Of a stretch of 64,000 bases of DNA, positions 43,604-53,658 are shown piece after piece. The notes under the pieces are model-generated. The model saw nothing but the letters and a program-made list of their open reading frames with translations, had not been told where the DNA came from and did not search any database. The position numbers were made by a program, and so were the translations under genes. Source of the DNA: Methylibium sp965279545 (GTDB taxonomy: Bacteria > Pseudomonadota > Gammaproteobacteria > Burkholderiales > Burkholderiaceae_C); contig NZ_OZ257250.1 of the NCBI RefSeq assembly GCF_965279545.1, positions 2,728,001 through 2,792,000 of the forward strand, read 5' to 3'. Each line of letters begins with the position of its first letter. Position 1 is the stretch's first letter.

Positions 43604-43607
<4 letters not shown>
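42897..43607 (-). CDS. Unknown protein translationally coupled to the ammonium transporter
   Basis: 236 residues; I do not recognise the family. It is soluble, with no signal peptide, membrane span, cysteine cluster or nucleotide-binding motif. The N-terminal third is helical and charged (RDNDPTTVRRALAQALGDYLDGPRVRDAVTLWSRQFQGRG, then LSRYCRQIADGFGLSGKEAELHLKIFRAL). The C-terminal part is LVNVMYVALAELLGPVRADLCFTQAVARLE. The ATG at 43607 overlaps the amt stop (ATGA), so it is co-translated with the transporter and probably under the same nitrogen control; ATG 43592 is an alternative start. A role in regulating or using imported ammonium is an inference from coupling alone. Confidence 0.6.
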
Positions 43608-44929
<1,322 letters not shown>

Positions 44930-44964
44930 AAGGGATTCCCAACGTTCTGGTGACGCCGGAATGT

Positions 44965-44980
44965 GGCAAGACACATGCCA
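44965..44980 (-). promoter_or_regulatory. Sigma-54 promoter for the ammonium transporter
   Basis: On the minus strand TGGCATG-N4-TTGC matches the -24/-12 consensus TGGCACG-N4-TTGC in all but one of eleven defined positions, with exact spacing. The expected transcript start is about 25 bases upstream of the TTG start at 44929. Sigma-54/NtrC control of amt genes is well established, so this fits induction by nitrogen limitation. An NtrC enhancer was not identified. Confidence 0.8.
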
Positions 44981-45038
44981 CGTCCCCTGCCGTGCCCTCG
45001 CTGTCACCCGGGCGAGTTCACGCAGGGTGACCCATTGC

Positions 45039-47093
45039 TCAGGTGACGGACACGTCGACCAAGCAGTCGTAGAAGCTGGGCGCGCGGCCGAGGTCGGTGA
45101 GCTTCTGGTGGGTGACTTCGTTCACGTTCGTGCCGTGCATGCCGAGCTTGCGCCACCAGATGCCCAGGCCGTTGACCACGCCCGGCCGCGCCCGCTCGCT
45201 GAGCGCGGCCTTGCACCAATACTGGCCGCGCTCGTTGAAAACGCGCACCGACGCACCATCGTGGATGCCGCGCGGCGCGGCGTCGTGCGGGTGGATTTCC
45301 AGAAGCGGTTCGCCCTCGATGTCGCGCAGGCTCTTGACGTTGACGAAGCTGGAGTTGAGGAAATTGCGTGCGGGGGGCGAGATCATCGCCAGGGGATAGC
45401 GCGCCGCAAGGGCCGGCGTGCTGGCGGCCGATTCGTGGTTCGGCACATGGTCGGGCACGCCCCAGCCGGGCGCGTCGATGCGGCACTTGCCGCTCGGCGT
45501 GGGGAAGCCGCCCTGCGCAAACGGGGCGTCGGGCAACGGCAGCTTGACCCAGCCATGCTCGCGCAGGTCGTCGAAGCGGATCGCATCGCCGAACGCGGCG
45601 CGCGCGATCGTCTCGTCACTGTCCGCAAAGCACGCATCGGCATAGCCCATGCGGCGTGCGAGACGGCGAAAGATCTCGGTATTGGGCAGCGCCTCACCCA
45701 CCGGGGAGACCGCCGGCTCGTTGATCAGCGCAGAGGTGTGGCCGTAGCTGGCGTGCACGTCCAGATGCTCGAGCTGCGTCGTCGCCGGCAGCACGTAGTC
45801 GGCATGGTCGGCGGTGTCGGTCAGGAAATGTTCGAGCACCACGGTGAACAGGTCCTCGCGCGCAAAGCCGCGCACGACCTTCGGCGATTCGGGCGCCACC
45901 GCGACCGGGTTGCTGTTGTAGACCACCAGGGCCTCGATCCCGGGGCCGAAATCGGCCGAACTCTCGCGCAGCAGGTCGTCGCCGATCGTGCTCATGTTGA
46001 TCGTGCGCGGGCGGCGGCCGGCCAGCAGATCGGGCCGCTGCAGCGCCGCGCGGTCGACCGCAAACCAGCCCGAGCTCGACAGCAGCAGGCCGCCGGCCCG
46101 GTGCCGCCACGCGCCAACCAGGCAGGGCAGCGTCGCGACCAGCCGCACCGCATTGCCGCCGCCGCGCACGCGCTGCATGCCGTAGTTCAGGCGGATCGCG
46201 GCCGGGCGGGTCGTTCCGTAGTCGCGCGCCAGGCCGCGCACCTCGCCCGCGCCCAGGCCGCAGACGGCGGCGGTGCGCTCGGGCGTCCAGGCGAGCGCCT
46301 TCTCGCGCAGCGCCGGCCAGCCCTCGGTATGGCGGTCGATGTAGTCGTGATCGAGCCAGTCGTTGACGATCAGCTCGCGCATCAGCCCGAGCGCCAGCGC
46401 GCCGTCGGTGCCGGGCAGCAGTGCCAGGTGCTGATGGCACTTGTCGGCGGTTTCGGTGCGGCGCGGGTCGATGCACACCAGCTTCGCCCCGGCGCGCTTG
46501 GCAGCCTGGGCGTAGGTCCAGAAGTGCAGGTTCGACGCGATGCTGTTGCTGCCCCAGATCAGGATCAGCTTCGCCTCGGCGAAATGCTCGACGTGCATGC
46601 CGACCTTGGCGCCGTAGCTGACCGTCAAGGCTTCGCCGCCGGCACTGGCGCAAATGGTGCGGTCGAGCAGCGAAGCGCCGAGCTTGTGGAAGAAGCGTGC
46701 CGCCATGCTTTCGCCCTGCACCAGACCCATCGTGCCCGCGTAGCTGTACGGCACGATGGCCTGCGGGTCGCGGGCCGCGATCGCGGCCAGCCGACCGGCG
46801 ATGTCGTCGAGCGCCTCGTCCCAGCCGACTCGCTCGAAGCGGCCGGCGCCCTTGGACCCGACTCGCCTGAGCGGATGCAGCACGCGCTCGGCATGGTAGC
46901 TGCGCTCGGCGTAGCGGGAGACCTTGGTGCACAGTGCCCCGTGGGTCGTGGGATGGTCGACGGCGCCCTGAACCTTGACCACGCGGCCGCCCTGCACCGT
47001 GACGCGCAGGGCGCAGGTGTCGGGGCAGTCGTGCGGGCAGGCGCCGCGCACGGTGCGCACGCCCGACAGGTCTGAATCGGCGGCAGGACTCAT
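45039..47093 (-). CDS. Molybdopterin-dependent oxidoreductase (bis-MGD, 4Fe-4S)
   Basis: 684-residue protein of the DMSO-reductase superfamily. The N-terminal cluster motif CPHDCPDTCAL (about residues 18-28) with a fourth Cys in ALCTKV near 50 binds a 4Fe-4S centre. Mo-cofactor segments follow: IWGSNSIASNLHFW, CIDPRRTETADK, YNSNPVAVAPE and DYVLPATTQLEHLDVHASYGH. The C-terminal dinucleotide-binding domain includes LEIHPHDAAPRGIHDGASVRVFN. No twin-arginine signal is visible, so it is probably cytoplasmic. The residue at the Mo-ligand position lies in ASAGGEALTVSYG and is not Cys or SeC. No partner subunits are adjacent; substrate unknown. ATG 47093 is chosen, though a longer start at 47162 is possible. 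Confidence 0.88.
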   Translation of the reverse strand: MSPAADSDLSGVRTVRGACPHDCPDTCALRVTVQGGRVVKVQGAVDHPTTHGALCTKVSRYAERSYHAERVLHPLRRVGSKGAGRFERVGWDEALDDIAGRLAAIAARDPQAIVPYSYAGTMGLVQGESMAARFFHKLGASLLDRTICASAGGEALTVSYGAKVGMHVEHFAEAKLILIWGSNSIASNLHFWTYAQAAKRAGAKLVCIDPRRTETADKCHQHLALLPGTDGALALGLMRELIVNDWLDHDYIDRHTEGWPALREKALAWTPERTAAVCGLGAGEVRGLARDYGTTRPAAIRLNYGMQRVRGGGNAVRLVATLPCLVGAWRHRAGGLLLSSSGWFAVDRAALQRPDLLAGRRPRTINMSTIGDDLLRESSADFGPGIEALVVYNSNPVAVAPESPKVVRGFAREDLFTVVLEHFLTDTADHADYVLPATTQLEHLDVHASYGHTSALINEPAVSPVGEALPNTEIFRRLARRMGYADACFADSDETIARAAFGDAIRFDDLREHGWVKLPLPDAPFAQGGFPTPSGKCRIDAPGWGVPDHVPNHESAASTPALAARYPLAMISPPARNFLNSSFVNVKSLRDIEGEPLLEIHPHDAAPRGIHDGASVRVFNERGQYWCKAALSERARPGVVNGLGIWWRKLGMHGTNVNEVTHQKLTDLGRAPSFYDCLVDVSVT

Positions 47094-47236
47094 CTCCAGA
47101 TCATGGCACGGGACCTGCGTCTTGTGCGTCAGCGCGAAGGCAGCATTCGCAGGCCCCGCCAACCGGACCTCGCGGCCCTGCGGGGCGCGGCGTAATATCC
47201 TTCGGCGGGGCCCGTTGGCCCGCGCGGGAGAGCCCG

Positions 47237-48430
47237 ATGCAGTTGATCGAATCCATCCTGGCCGACAGCGCGGCGGTCACCGCGATCCGCCGCGACCTGC
47301 ACGCCCACCCGGAGCTCTGCTTCGAGGAGCGGCGCACCGCCGACGTGATCGCGAAGGCGCTGGCCGACTGGGGCATCCCGGTGCACCGCGGGCTGGGGAC
47401 CACCGGGGTGGTCGGCATCCTGAAGAACGGCAGTTCGCAGCGGGCCGTGGGGCTGCGCGCCGACATGGACGCGTTGCCGATCACGGAACACAACCGCTTC
47501 GCGCACGCCAGCCGGCACGCCGGCAAGATGCACGCCTGCGGCCACGACGGCCACACGGCGATGCTGCTCGCCGCGGCCAAGCACTTCGCGAAGCATCGCT
47601 CCTTCGACGGCACCGTCTACCTGATCTTCCAGCCGGCCGAGGAAGGCGGCGGCGGCGCGCGCGAGATGATCAAGGAGGGGCTGTTCGAGCGCTTCCCGAT
47701 GGAGGCGGTGTTCGGCGCGCACAACTGGCCGGGCCTGAAGGTCGGCCAGTTCGCGCTGAAGACCGGCCCGGTGTTCGCGAGCAGCAACGAGTTCCGCATC
47801 ACGATCCAGGGCAAGGGCTCGCACGCGGCGATGCCGCACCTCGGCGTGGACCCGGTGCCGGTGGCCTGCCAGATGGTGCAGGCGTTCCAGACCATCATCA
47901 CGCGCAACAAGCGGCCGCTCGACACCGGCGTGATCTCGGTGACGATGATCCACACCGGCGAGGCGACCAACGTCGTGCCCGACAGCTGCGAGATCCGCGG
48001 CACGGTGCGCACCTTCACGACCGAGGTGCTGGACCTGATCGAGCAGCGCATGAAGACCGTGGCCGAAGCCACCTGCGCGGCCTTCGAGACGCGCTGCCGC
48101 TTCGCGTTCTCGCGCAACTACCCGCCCACCATCAACCACGCGGCGGAGACCGCCTTCGCGCAGTCGGTGATGACCGAGGTGGTGGGTGCCGAGAACGTGC
48201 TGGAGTTCGAGCCGACGATGGGCGCCGAGGACTTCAGCTACTACCTGCAGCACAAGCCGGGCTGCTACTTCGTGATCGGCAACGGCGACGGCGCGCACCG
48301 CGACGGCGGGCACGGCCTGGGCCCCTGCATGCTGCACAACCCGAGCTACGACTTCAACGACGACCTGATTCCGCTCGGAGCGACGCTGTGGGTTCGGCTG
48401 GCCGAGCGCTGGCTGGCCGCGCCACGCTGA
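47237..48430 (+). CDS. M20 family amidohydrolase (hippurate hydrolase-like)
   Basis: 397-residue metallopeptidase-fold amidohydrolase that cleaves N-acyl amino acids or related amides. Motifs: RRDLHAHPELCFEE near 18, GLRADMDALPI near 73, the metal-binding HACGHDGHTAML near 98, QPAEEGGGGAREM near 133 and the dimerisation-domain GKGSHAAMPHLGVDP near 192. The last metal ligand is near MGAEDFSYY. All metal residues are present, so it is likely active. It diverges from the molybdopterin gene across 143 bases. The downstream end is convergent with the HAD gene. Specific substrate not determinable. Confidence 0.9.
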   Translation: MQLIESILADSAAVTAIRRDLHAHPELCFEERRTADVIAKALADWGIPVHRGLGTTGVVGILKNGSSQRAVGLRADMDALPITEHNRFAHASRHAGKMHACGHDGHTAMLLAAAKHFAKHRSFDGTVYLIFQPAEEGGGGAREMIKEGLFERFPMEAVFGAHNWPGLKVGQFALKTGPVFASSNEFRITIQGKGSHAAMPHLGVDPVPVACQMVQAFQTIITRNKRPLDTGVISVTMIHTGEATNVVPDSCEIRGTVRTFTTEVLDLIEQRMKTVAEATCAAFETRCRFAFSRNYPPTINHAAETAFAQSVMTEVVGAENVLEFEPTMGAEDFSYYLQHKPGCYFVIGNGDGAHRDGGHGLGPCMLHNPSYDFNDDLIPLGATLWVRLAERWLAAPR

Positions 48431-48482
48431 GCGTGGCGACCCAGGGACCGTCCACGCTACCGGAGGGCGGGCCGCACGGGCC

Positions 48483-49112
48483 CTAGAGCCAGCCGAGCGA
48501 CTGCAACGCCGTTTCGCAGGCGTCGGGTCCGGTGAAATGCAAGGCCTGCCAGCCGGCGGCGCGCGCCGCGTCGATGTTGCCGGCGTGGTCGTCGATGAAC
48601 AGGCTGCGCGCCGGATCGATGCCGAAGTCGCGCTCCGCGCGTTCGAAGATCGCCGGCTCCGGCTTGATCAGCCCGATCCGCGCCGAGAACAGGCCGGCCT
48701 CGAACCACGACAGGAACTCGTGCTGCCGCTCCAGGTGGTCGGCATAGGGCGCGGGCATGTTCGACAGGTAGTACAGCGGGTGCTTCGCCTCGCGCAGCGC
48801 GCGCATCAGGGCCACCGTCTTGGGTTCCATTTCCAGGTGCATCGGCACCGCGTCGACCACCGCCCGCAGCTCGTCGGCGGCCAGGCCGGTGCGCGCCGCG
48901 ATGCGCGTGACCAGCCCCTCGGGCTCGACCGTGCCACGGTCGAACTCGGCCCAGTCGCTGCCGGGCCGAAAGCCCTGGAAGATGCGCTCGGCCAGTGCCT
49001 GCGCCGCGATGTCGTCGCCCGCATGCCGGGGCAAGACCTGCTGCAGCAGCGACAGCGGGCGCCAGCGGAACACGACCCCGCCGAAATCAAAGACGACCGC
49101 GCGGCGCGTCAT
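48483..49112 (-). CDS. HAD-IA family hydrolase
   Basis: 209-residue haloacid-dehalogenase-type phosphatase. Motif I is VFDFGGVVF (residues about 6-14); the second Asp of DxD is replaced by Gly, as in the YihX/HAD-IA variant group. Motif II is YLSNMPAPY near 118, motif III is the Lys in GLIKPEPAIFERAE near 150, and motif IV is LFIDDHAGNIDAA near 172. YihX-type enzymes dephosphorylate sugar phosphates such as glucose-1-phosphate. The ATG overlaps the pgi stop (ATGA), so it is coupled to glucose-6-phosphate isomerase, which fits a sugar-phosphate substrate. Confidence 0.85.
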   Translation of the reverse strand: MTRRAVVFDFGGVVFRWRPLSLLQQVLPRHAGDDIAAQALAERIFQGFRPGSDWAEFDRGTVEPEGLVTRIAARTGLAADELRAVVDAVPMHLEMEPKTVALMRALREAKHPLYYLSNMPAPYADHLERQHEFLSWFEAGLFSARIGLIKPEPAIFERAERDFGIDPARSLFIDDHAGNIDAARAAGWQALHFTGPDACETALQSLGWL

Positions 49113-50743
49113 GAACGCAGCTTGCACAGCAAACCGGCTGTCGAGGCGTCGAGCCCGGCGGTGTCGCCACTCTCGAAACGCGGCAGCAGGTCGCCGCACA
49201 GCGCCTTGCCGAACTCGACCCCCCACTGGTCGAAGCTGTTGATGCCCCAGACCACACCGCTGGTGAACACGCGGTGCTCATAGAGAGCGATCAGCGCGCC
49301 GAGGCTGGCCGGGGCCAGCCGCTCCAGCACCAGCATGCTGCTGGGCCGGTTGCCGGGAAAGCTGCGGTGCCGGGCGGCCACGGCGGGCGGCACCGCGAGG
49401 CACGCCGCGGGCAGGGCCTCGGCCATCGCCTCGGCCTCGGTCTTGCCCCGCATCAGCGCCTGCGACTGCGCGAGGCAGTTGGCGAGCAGCTTGCGTTGCT
49501 GATCGGCCAGCAGCCGCCGCAGCTGCGGCGGCAGGTCCAGCCGCGCATGGCTGGTCTCGCGCACCGCGATGAATTCGACCGGGATCACGTCGGTCCCCTG
49601 GTGCAGCATCTGGAAGTAGGCGTGCTGCGCGTTCGTGCCGGGCTCGCCCCAGACCACCGGCGAGGTGTCGTACGGCAGGCGCTCGCCATCGCGGTCCACG
49701 CCCTTGCCGTTGCTCTCCATCTCGAGCTGCTGCAGGTAGGCCGGCAGGCGGCGCAGCCCCTGGTGATAGGGCGCGACGCTGCGGCTCGCCAGGCCGTGGA
49801 AGTTGCGGTACCAGACATCGAGCAGGCCCAGCAGCACCGGGACGTTGCGCTCCAGCGGGGTCTCGGCGAAGTGGCGATCCATCGCGTGCGCGCCCGCGAG
49901 CAGCGCCCGGAAGTGCTCGGCGCCGAGCGCGATCGCCACCGGCAGGCCGATGGCCGACCACAGCGAGTAACGCCCGCCCACCCAGTCCCAGAACCCGAAG
50001 GTGGTGGTGATGCCGAAGTCCGCCGCGGCCTGCACGTTGGTGGTGGTCGCGACGAAGTGCCTGGCGATGTCGGTGCCGCCGCGCGACTCGAACCAGGCCT
50101 TGGCCGTCGCGGCGTTGGCCATCGTCTCCTGCGTCGTGAAGGTCTTGGAGGCGATGACGAACAAGGTGTGCCGCGGGTCCAGCTGCATCAGCAGCGGCGC
50201 CAGTTCGTGCCCGTCGAGGTTGGAGACGAAGTGGCTGCGCAGCCCGGGGTGGGTGTAGGCCTGCAGCGCGGGCACGGCCATCTGCGGCCCGAGGTCGGAG
50301 CCGCCGATGCCGATGTTGACCACGTCGCGGATGCCGCTGCGCGCGGTGTCGCGCACCTGCTCGGCATAGTCGAGCATCGCCTCCAGCGTCGCGTGCACCT
50401 CCTCGCTGAAAGCCGCGCTGCCCCGGGGGGCGCGAAGCGCCGTGTGCAGCACGGCGCGACCCTCGGTGTTGTTGAGGGTCGCGCCGGCGAACATCGCGGC
50501 ACGCCAGCGCTCCAGACCGACCTCGCGCGCCAGCTGCAGCAGCAGCGCCTGCGTCGGCTCGTCCAGCCAGTTCTTGGACAGATCGACGAACAGGTGTGGC
50601 GCTTCGAAGCCGTAGCGCACGAAGCGCTGCGCATCGGTGGCGAAGGCGTCGCGCAGATCGAAGCGATGCGCCGCCGAGGCGAAGTGCGCGTGCAGGGCGG
50701 CCCAGGCCGGCGTGCGGTCGCCACGCACCCAGGAGGCTGCCAT
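49109..50743 (-). CDS. pgi: Glucose-6-phosphate isomerase
   Basis: 544-residue glycolytic/gluconeogenic isomerase interconverting glucose-6-phosphate and fructose-6-phosphate. Signatures: VVNIGIGGSDLGPQM near 145, FVIASKTFTTQETMANA near 205, TTFGFWDWVGGRYSLWSAIGLPVAIALG near 265, QLEMESNGKGVD near 350, GEPGTNAQHAYFQMLHQGTDVIPVEF near 375 and the C-terminal VWGINSFDQWGVEFGK near 505. All catalytic residues appear. The start ATG shares a base with the tal stop (TGATG). The gene order is tal, pgi, HAD. Confidence 0.97.
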   Translation of the reverse strand: MAASWVRGDRTPAWAALHAHFASAAHRFDLRDAFATDAQRFVRYGFEAPHLFVDLSKNWLDEPTQALLLQLAREVGLERWRAAMFAGATLNNTEGRAVLHTALRAPRGSAAFSEEVHATLEAMLDYAEQVRDTARSGIRDVVNIGIGGSDLGPQMAVPALQAYTHPGLRSHFVSNLDGHELAPLLMQLDPRHTLFVIASKTFTTQETMANAATAKAWFESRGGTDIARHFVATTTNVQAAADFGITTTFGFWDWVGGRYSLWSAIGLPVAIALGAEHFRALLAGAHAMDRHFAETPLERNVPVLLGLLDVWYRNFHGLASRSVAPYHQGLRRLPAYLQQLEMESNGKGVDRDGERLPYDTSPVVWGEPGTNAQHAYFQMLHQGTDVIPVEFIAVRETSHARLDLPPQLRRLLADQQRKLLANCLAQSQALMRGKTEAEAMAEALPAACLAVPPAVAARHRSFPGNRPSSMLVLERLAPASLGALIALYEHRVFTSGVVWGINSFDQWGVEFGKALCGDLLPRFESGDTAGLDASTAGLLCKLRS

Positions 50744-51693
50744 CACAGGGCCTGGATCAGCCGATCGAGCTGGGCCGCATCGACCGCGAAAGCGCGGATG
50801 CCCTCGGCCAGCTTCTCGGTCGCCATCGCGTCCTCGTTGAGCGCGTAGCGAAAGCTCGGCTCGTTGTAGCTGAGCGCCTTGGCGTCGCAGTGTCGCGCGG
50901 CATCGACGTCGAGCGCGCGCTCGACCGGCGCCTCGCTCGCCTGCAACCGGGCCAGCAGCTCGGGCGCGATCGTCAGCAGGTCGCAGCCGGCGAGCGCGAG
51001 GATCTGCCCGGTGTTGCGAAAGCTCGCCCCCATGACCTCGGTCTCGATGCCGAACTTCCTGAAGTAGCGCCAGATCTGCGCGACCGCTTTCACGCCGGGG
51101 TCGTTGGCGCCGGCGTTGGCGGCCTCGTCCCACTGGCTGCCCGCTGCCTTCTTGTGCCAGTCGTGGATGCGGCCGACGAACGGCGAAATCAGCTGCACGC
51201 CGGCCTCGCCGCAGGCGACCGCCTGGCAGAACGAGAACAGCAGCGTCAGGTTGCAGCGGATGCCGTGGTGCTCGAGCGCCTTGGCGGCCTGGATGCCCTC
51301 CCAGGTGGCGGCGATCTTGATCAGCACGCGCTCGCGCGCGATGCCCTCGGATTCGTAGAGCGCCATGATGCGCTGGGCCCGCGCCACCGTCGCCGCGGCA
51401 TCGAAACTCAGGCGCGCGTCGACCTCGGTCGACACCCGGCCGGGCACGACGTTGAGGATCTCGCAGCCGAAGCGCACCAGCACGCGATCGACGATCGCAT
51501 CCAGCGGCTGGCCGCGATGCGCCGTGGCCGTCTGTGCCAGCAGCGGGGCATAGGCCGGCTGGCTGACGGCCTTCAGGATCAGCGAGGGGTTGGTGGTCGC
51601 ATCACGCGGCGAGTAGACGCCGATCTGCTTGAAGTCACCGGTGTCGGCGACCACGGTGGTATGAACCTTGAGCTGCTCGAGTTGGCTGGACAT
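50743..51693 (-). CDS. tal: Transaldolase
   Basis: 316-residue pentose-phosphate enzyme of the classical TalB type. DATTNPSLILKA is near residue 31, the Schiff-base Lys lies in VLIKIAATWEGIQAA near 130, and CNLTLLFSFCQAVACGEAGVQLISPFVGRIHDW is near 155. GIETEVMGASFRNTGQILALAGCDLLTIAP is near 225. The active-site Lys and Asp residues are in place. It is the first gene of a tal-pgi-HAD unit joined by stop/start overlaps, pairing the pentose-phosphate and hexose-phosphate steps. Confidence 0.96.
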   Translation of the reverse strand: MSSQLEQLKVHTTVVADTGDFKQIGVYSPRDATTNPSLILKAVSQPAYAPLLAQTATAHRGQPLDAIVDRVLVRFGCEILNVVPGRVSTEVDARLSFDAAATVARAQRIMALYESEGIARERVLIKIAATWEGIQAAKALEHHGIRCNLTLLFSFCQAVACGEAGVQLISPFVGRIHDWHKKAAGSQWDEAANAGANDPGVKAVAQIWRYFRKFGIETEVMGASFRNTGQILALAGCDLLTIAPELLARLQASEAPVERALDVDAARHCDAKALSYNEPSFRYALNEDAMATEKLAEGIRAFAVDAAQLDRLIQAL

Positions 51694-51777
51694 AAGGCTT
51701 CACGCACAACGCGCACGGGAACAAGCATCGATGGTAAACCGACGCCGTACCCGTGCCGGGCGTCAAGCAGCCGGGGC

Positions 51778-52059
51778 TCAGGACGCCGCGGCCGGCAGCG
51801 TGAGCAATTCGTCGATCCCGTACAGCCGCGCCAGCTCCGACAGCTTGGGCGGCAGCGCGGTCAGCTCGAAGCGCTTGCCCCAGGCCTGGGCCAGGCGCCG
51901 GCATTCGAGCAGCACCGCCAGCGCGGTGGAATCGAAGCGTTGCAGCTGCGAGCCGTCGATCACCAGCAGCGGCTCCGCCTCGCGCTCCAGCGAGACCTTG
52001 AGCAGGCGCAGCGCGTCGCGCGCCTCGCGCAGGGTCAGCGTCTCGGGCAACAGCAGCAT
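51778..52059 (-). CDS. mlaB: STAS domain protein MlaB
   Basis: 93-residue single STAS domain. Features are LPETLTLREARDALRLLKVSLEREAEPLLVIDGSQLQRFDSTALAVLLECRRLAQAWGK and the end LYGIDELLTLP. MlaB is the cytoplasmic subunit that stabilises the MlaF ATPase in the MlaFEDB phospholipid transporter. It lies seven bases after mlaC as the last gene of the mla cluster. Family similarity alone would say only STAS domain; the position makes MlaB likely. Confidence 0.85.
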   Translation of the reverse strand: MLLLPETLTLREARDALRLLKVSLEREAEPLLVIDGSQLQRFDSTALAVLLECRRLAQAWGKRFELTALPPKLSELARLYGIDELLTLPAAAS

Positions 52060-52066
52060 GGTCGCG

Positions 52067-52696
52067 TCAACCCTTGGCCGCGGCGCTCTTGTTGCGCTGG
52101 GCCAGTTCGGCGATCAGGCCGTCCAGACCCTTGGCCTTGATGACCGGACCCCACTGCGATTGGTAGCTCAGGCCGAGACGGATGCCGAGCACGTCGAGGT
52201 CGAAGATCTTCCACTCGTCGCCGACGCGCTGGAGGTAGTAGTTGATCGGCACCGGATCGCGCTGGCCGACGATCTTGGTGCGCACGATGACCTCGCCCGG
52301 GTTGTCCGGGCTCTTGAGGACACGCCCGAACTCGATGCTCTGGTCGCGCACCTGGGCGAATGCCGCGGCGTACTGGCGCACCAGCATGACCTTGAACTCG
52401 TCCTGGAGCCGCTTGCGCTGGTCCGGCGTCGCCTGGCCCCAGGCGGCCTTGCCGGCCGCGAACTCCGTCATCGCGTCGAAATCCACATGCGGAAGGATCT
52501 TGGCATCGACCAGCGCGAGGATTCGCTTGGTGTCGCCGGCCTGGATCGCCTTGTCGGCCTTGATCGACTCCAGCACCTCGGTCGACACCTGCTTGACCAG
52601 GGCGTCCGGCGTCTGCACAGCGGTCTGGGCGATGGCCCCCCCATAGGCCCAGCCGAGCGCGATGAGGCTCAGGGACAGAAATTGACGTTTCAGCAT
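52067..52696 (-). CDS. mlaC: Periplasmic phospholipid-binding protein MlaC
   Basis: 209-residue shuttle that carries phospholipid between the MlaA complex in the outer membrane and MlaD in the inner membrane. A Sec signal peptide covers about residues 1-23 (FLSLSLIALGWAYGGAIAQ). The mature domain has VDFDAMTEFAAGKAAWGQATPDQRKRLQDEFKVMLVRQYA and YYLQRVGDEWKIFDLDVLGIRLGLSYQSQWG, the MlaC/Ttg2D signatures. It is 155 bases after mlaA; that gap holds no gene. Confidence 0.94.
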   Translation of the reverse strand: MLKRQFLSLSLIALGWAYGGAIAQTAVQTPDALVKQVSTEVLESIKADKAIQAGDTKRILALVDAKILPHVDFDAMTEFAAGKAAWGQATPDQRKRLQDEFKVMLVRQYAAAFAQVRDQSIEFGRVLKSPDNPGEVIVRTKIVGQRDPVPINYYLQRVGDEWKIFDLDVLGIRLGLSYQSQWGPVIKAKGLDGLIAELAQRNKSAAAKG

Positions 52697-52851
52697 GCTT
52701 GCCTTTCCGTGGAAGAAACCACGATCGTGTGTGTTGGAGGCAGTTTGCCGCCGTGAGTTCGCCGCCCTACAAGTCGTTGCAACCGCTCACCTCAACGTCG
52801 CAGCCCCGGGGACGGTTCACAGCCAGCCACGACCCGGTGCTGCCAAGCCCC

Positions 52852-53658
52852 TCAGGGTTTGCCGTCCGCGGCCGGTGAACTGGCCGGCGCCAGCGGCTCG
52901 CTCGCTGCCGGCACCGCTGCCGAGGCCGCTGCGGCCGGCTCGGGTGGAATGTAGTCTTCTTCAGCCGCCGCTCCGTGACGCTTGCCGTCTTCGACCAGGC
53001 TGCGGCGGCGCTGCAGGTAGGCGTCGCGCACGAAACTGTACTTGTCGAGCGCGATGTCATCGAGCAGGCCGGTCGCATCCAGCAGACCGGCACGCGTGTT
53101 GATGATGCGCAAGCCGGTCAGGGAATTGCGCAGCCGCACGGTGTCGGCGATCTGGTCCGGCGACGCCAGTATGTCGGCCGGCAGGCCGATGGCGTCGCGC
53201 ACCGACGAGGGCCCGAGGATTGGCAACACCAGATAGGCTCCCGCATTGAAGCCCCAGACACCCAGCGTCTGACCGAAGTCCTCGTAGTGCGGCTCGAGGC
53301 CGAGTTCGGACGCCCAGTCGACGAAGCCGCCGAGACCGAGCACGGTGTTCGTGCCGAAGCGCATCACGTCGCTCGCACTGGCATCGAGCCGCCCCTGCAA
53401 CACGAGGTTGACGGCCGACCACACGTCGCGCAGGTTGTTGAAGAAGTTGTCGACCCCCAGGCGCACCATCGACGGTACGACCTTGCGGTAGGCGCGGGCC
53501 GGCGGCGCGATGACGTATTCGTCGACGGTTTCGTTGAAGGCGAACACCTTGCGGTTGAGCTTCTCCAGCGGGTCGGGTTGTTCCACCGTGGCGCAGCCGG
53601 CCAGCGAGGCCGACAGCCACAATGCAGCGAAAGCAGATCGGCCGAACGGACACTTCAC
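52852..53658 (-). CDS. mlaA: Outer-membrane lipoprotein MlaA (VacJ)
   Basis: 268-residue lipoprotein that removes misplaced phospholipid from the outer leaflet. The lipobox LAGC gives Cys22. The family block DPLEKLNRKVFAFNETVDEYVIAPPARAYRKVVP lies at about 29-65. FFNNLRDVWSAVNLVLQG, LGLEPHYEDFGQTLGVWGFNAGAYLVLPILGPSSVRDAIG and VRLRNSLTGLRIINTRAGLLDA follow. The tail is Ala/Pro-rich. The start is GTG 53658, which overlaps the mlaD TGA; no ATG is available. In E. coli mlaA is unlinked, whereas here it is inside the operon. Confidence 0.94.
   Translation of the reverse strand: MKCPFGRSAFAALWLSASLAGCATVEQPDPLEKLNRKVFAFNETVDEYVIAPPARAYRKVVPSMVRLGVDNFFNNLRDVWSAVNLVLQGRLDASASDVMRFGTNTVLGLGGFVDWASELGLEPHYEDFGQTLGVWGFNAGAYLVLPILGPSSVRDAIGLPADILASPDQIADTVRLRNSLTGLRIINTRAGLLDATGLLDDIALDKYSFVRDAYLQRRRSLVEDGKRHGAAAEEDYIPPEPAAAASAAVPAASEPLAPASSPAADGKP

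Noticed and set aside
48421..48437. Palindrome GCCACGC / GCGTGGC at the end of the M20 amidohydrolase gene as a terminator
   Set aside because: It overlaps the stop codon and no T-run follows on either strand.
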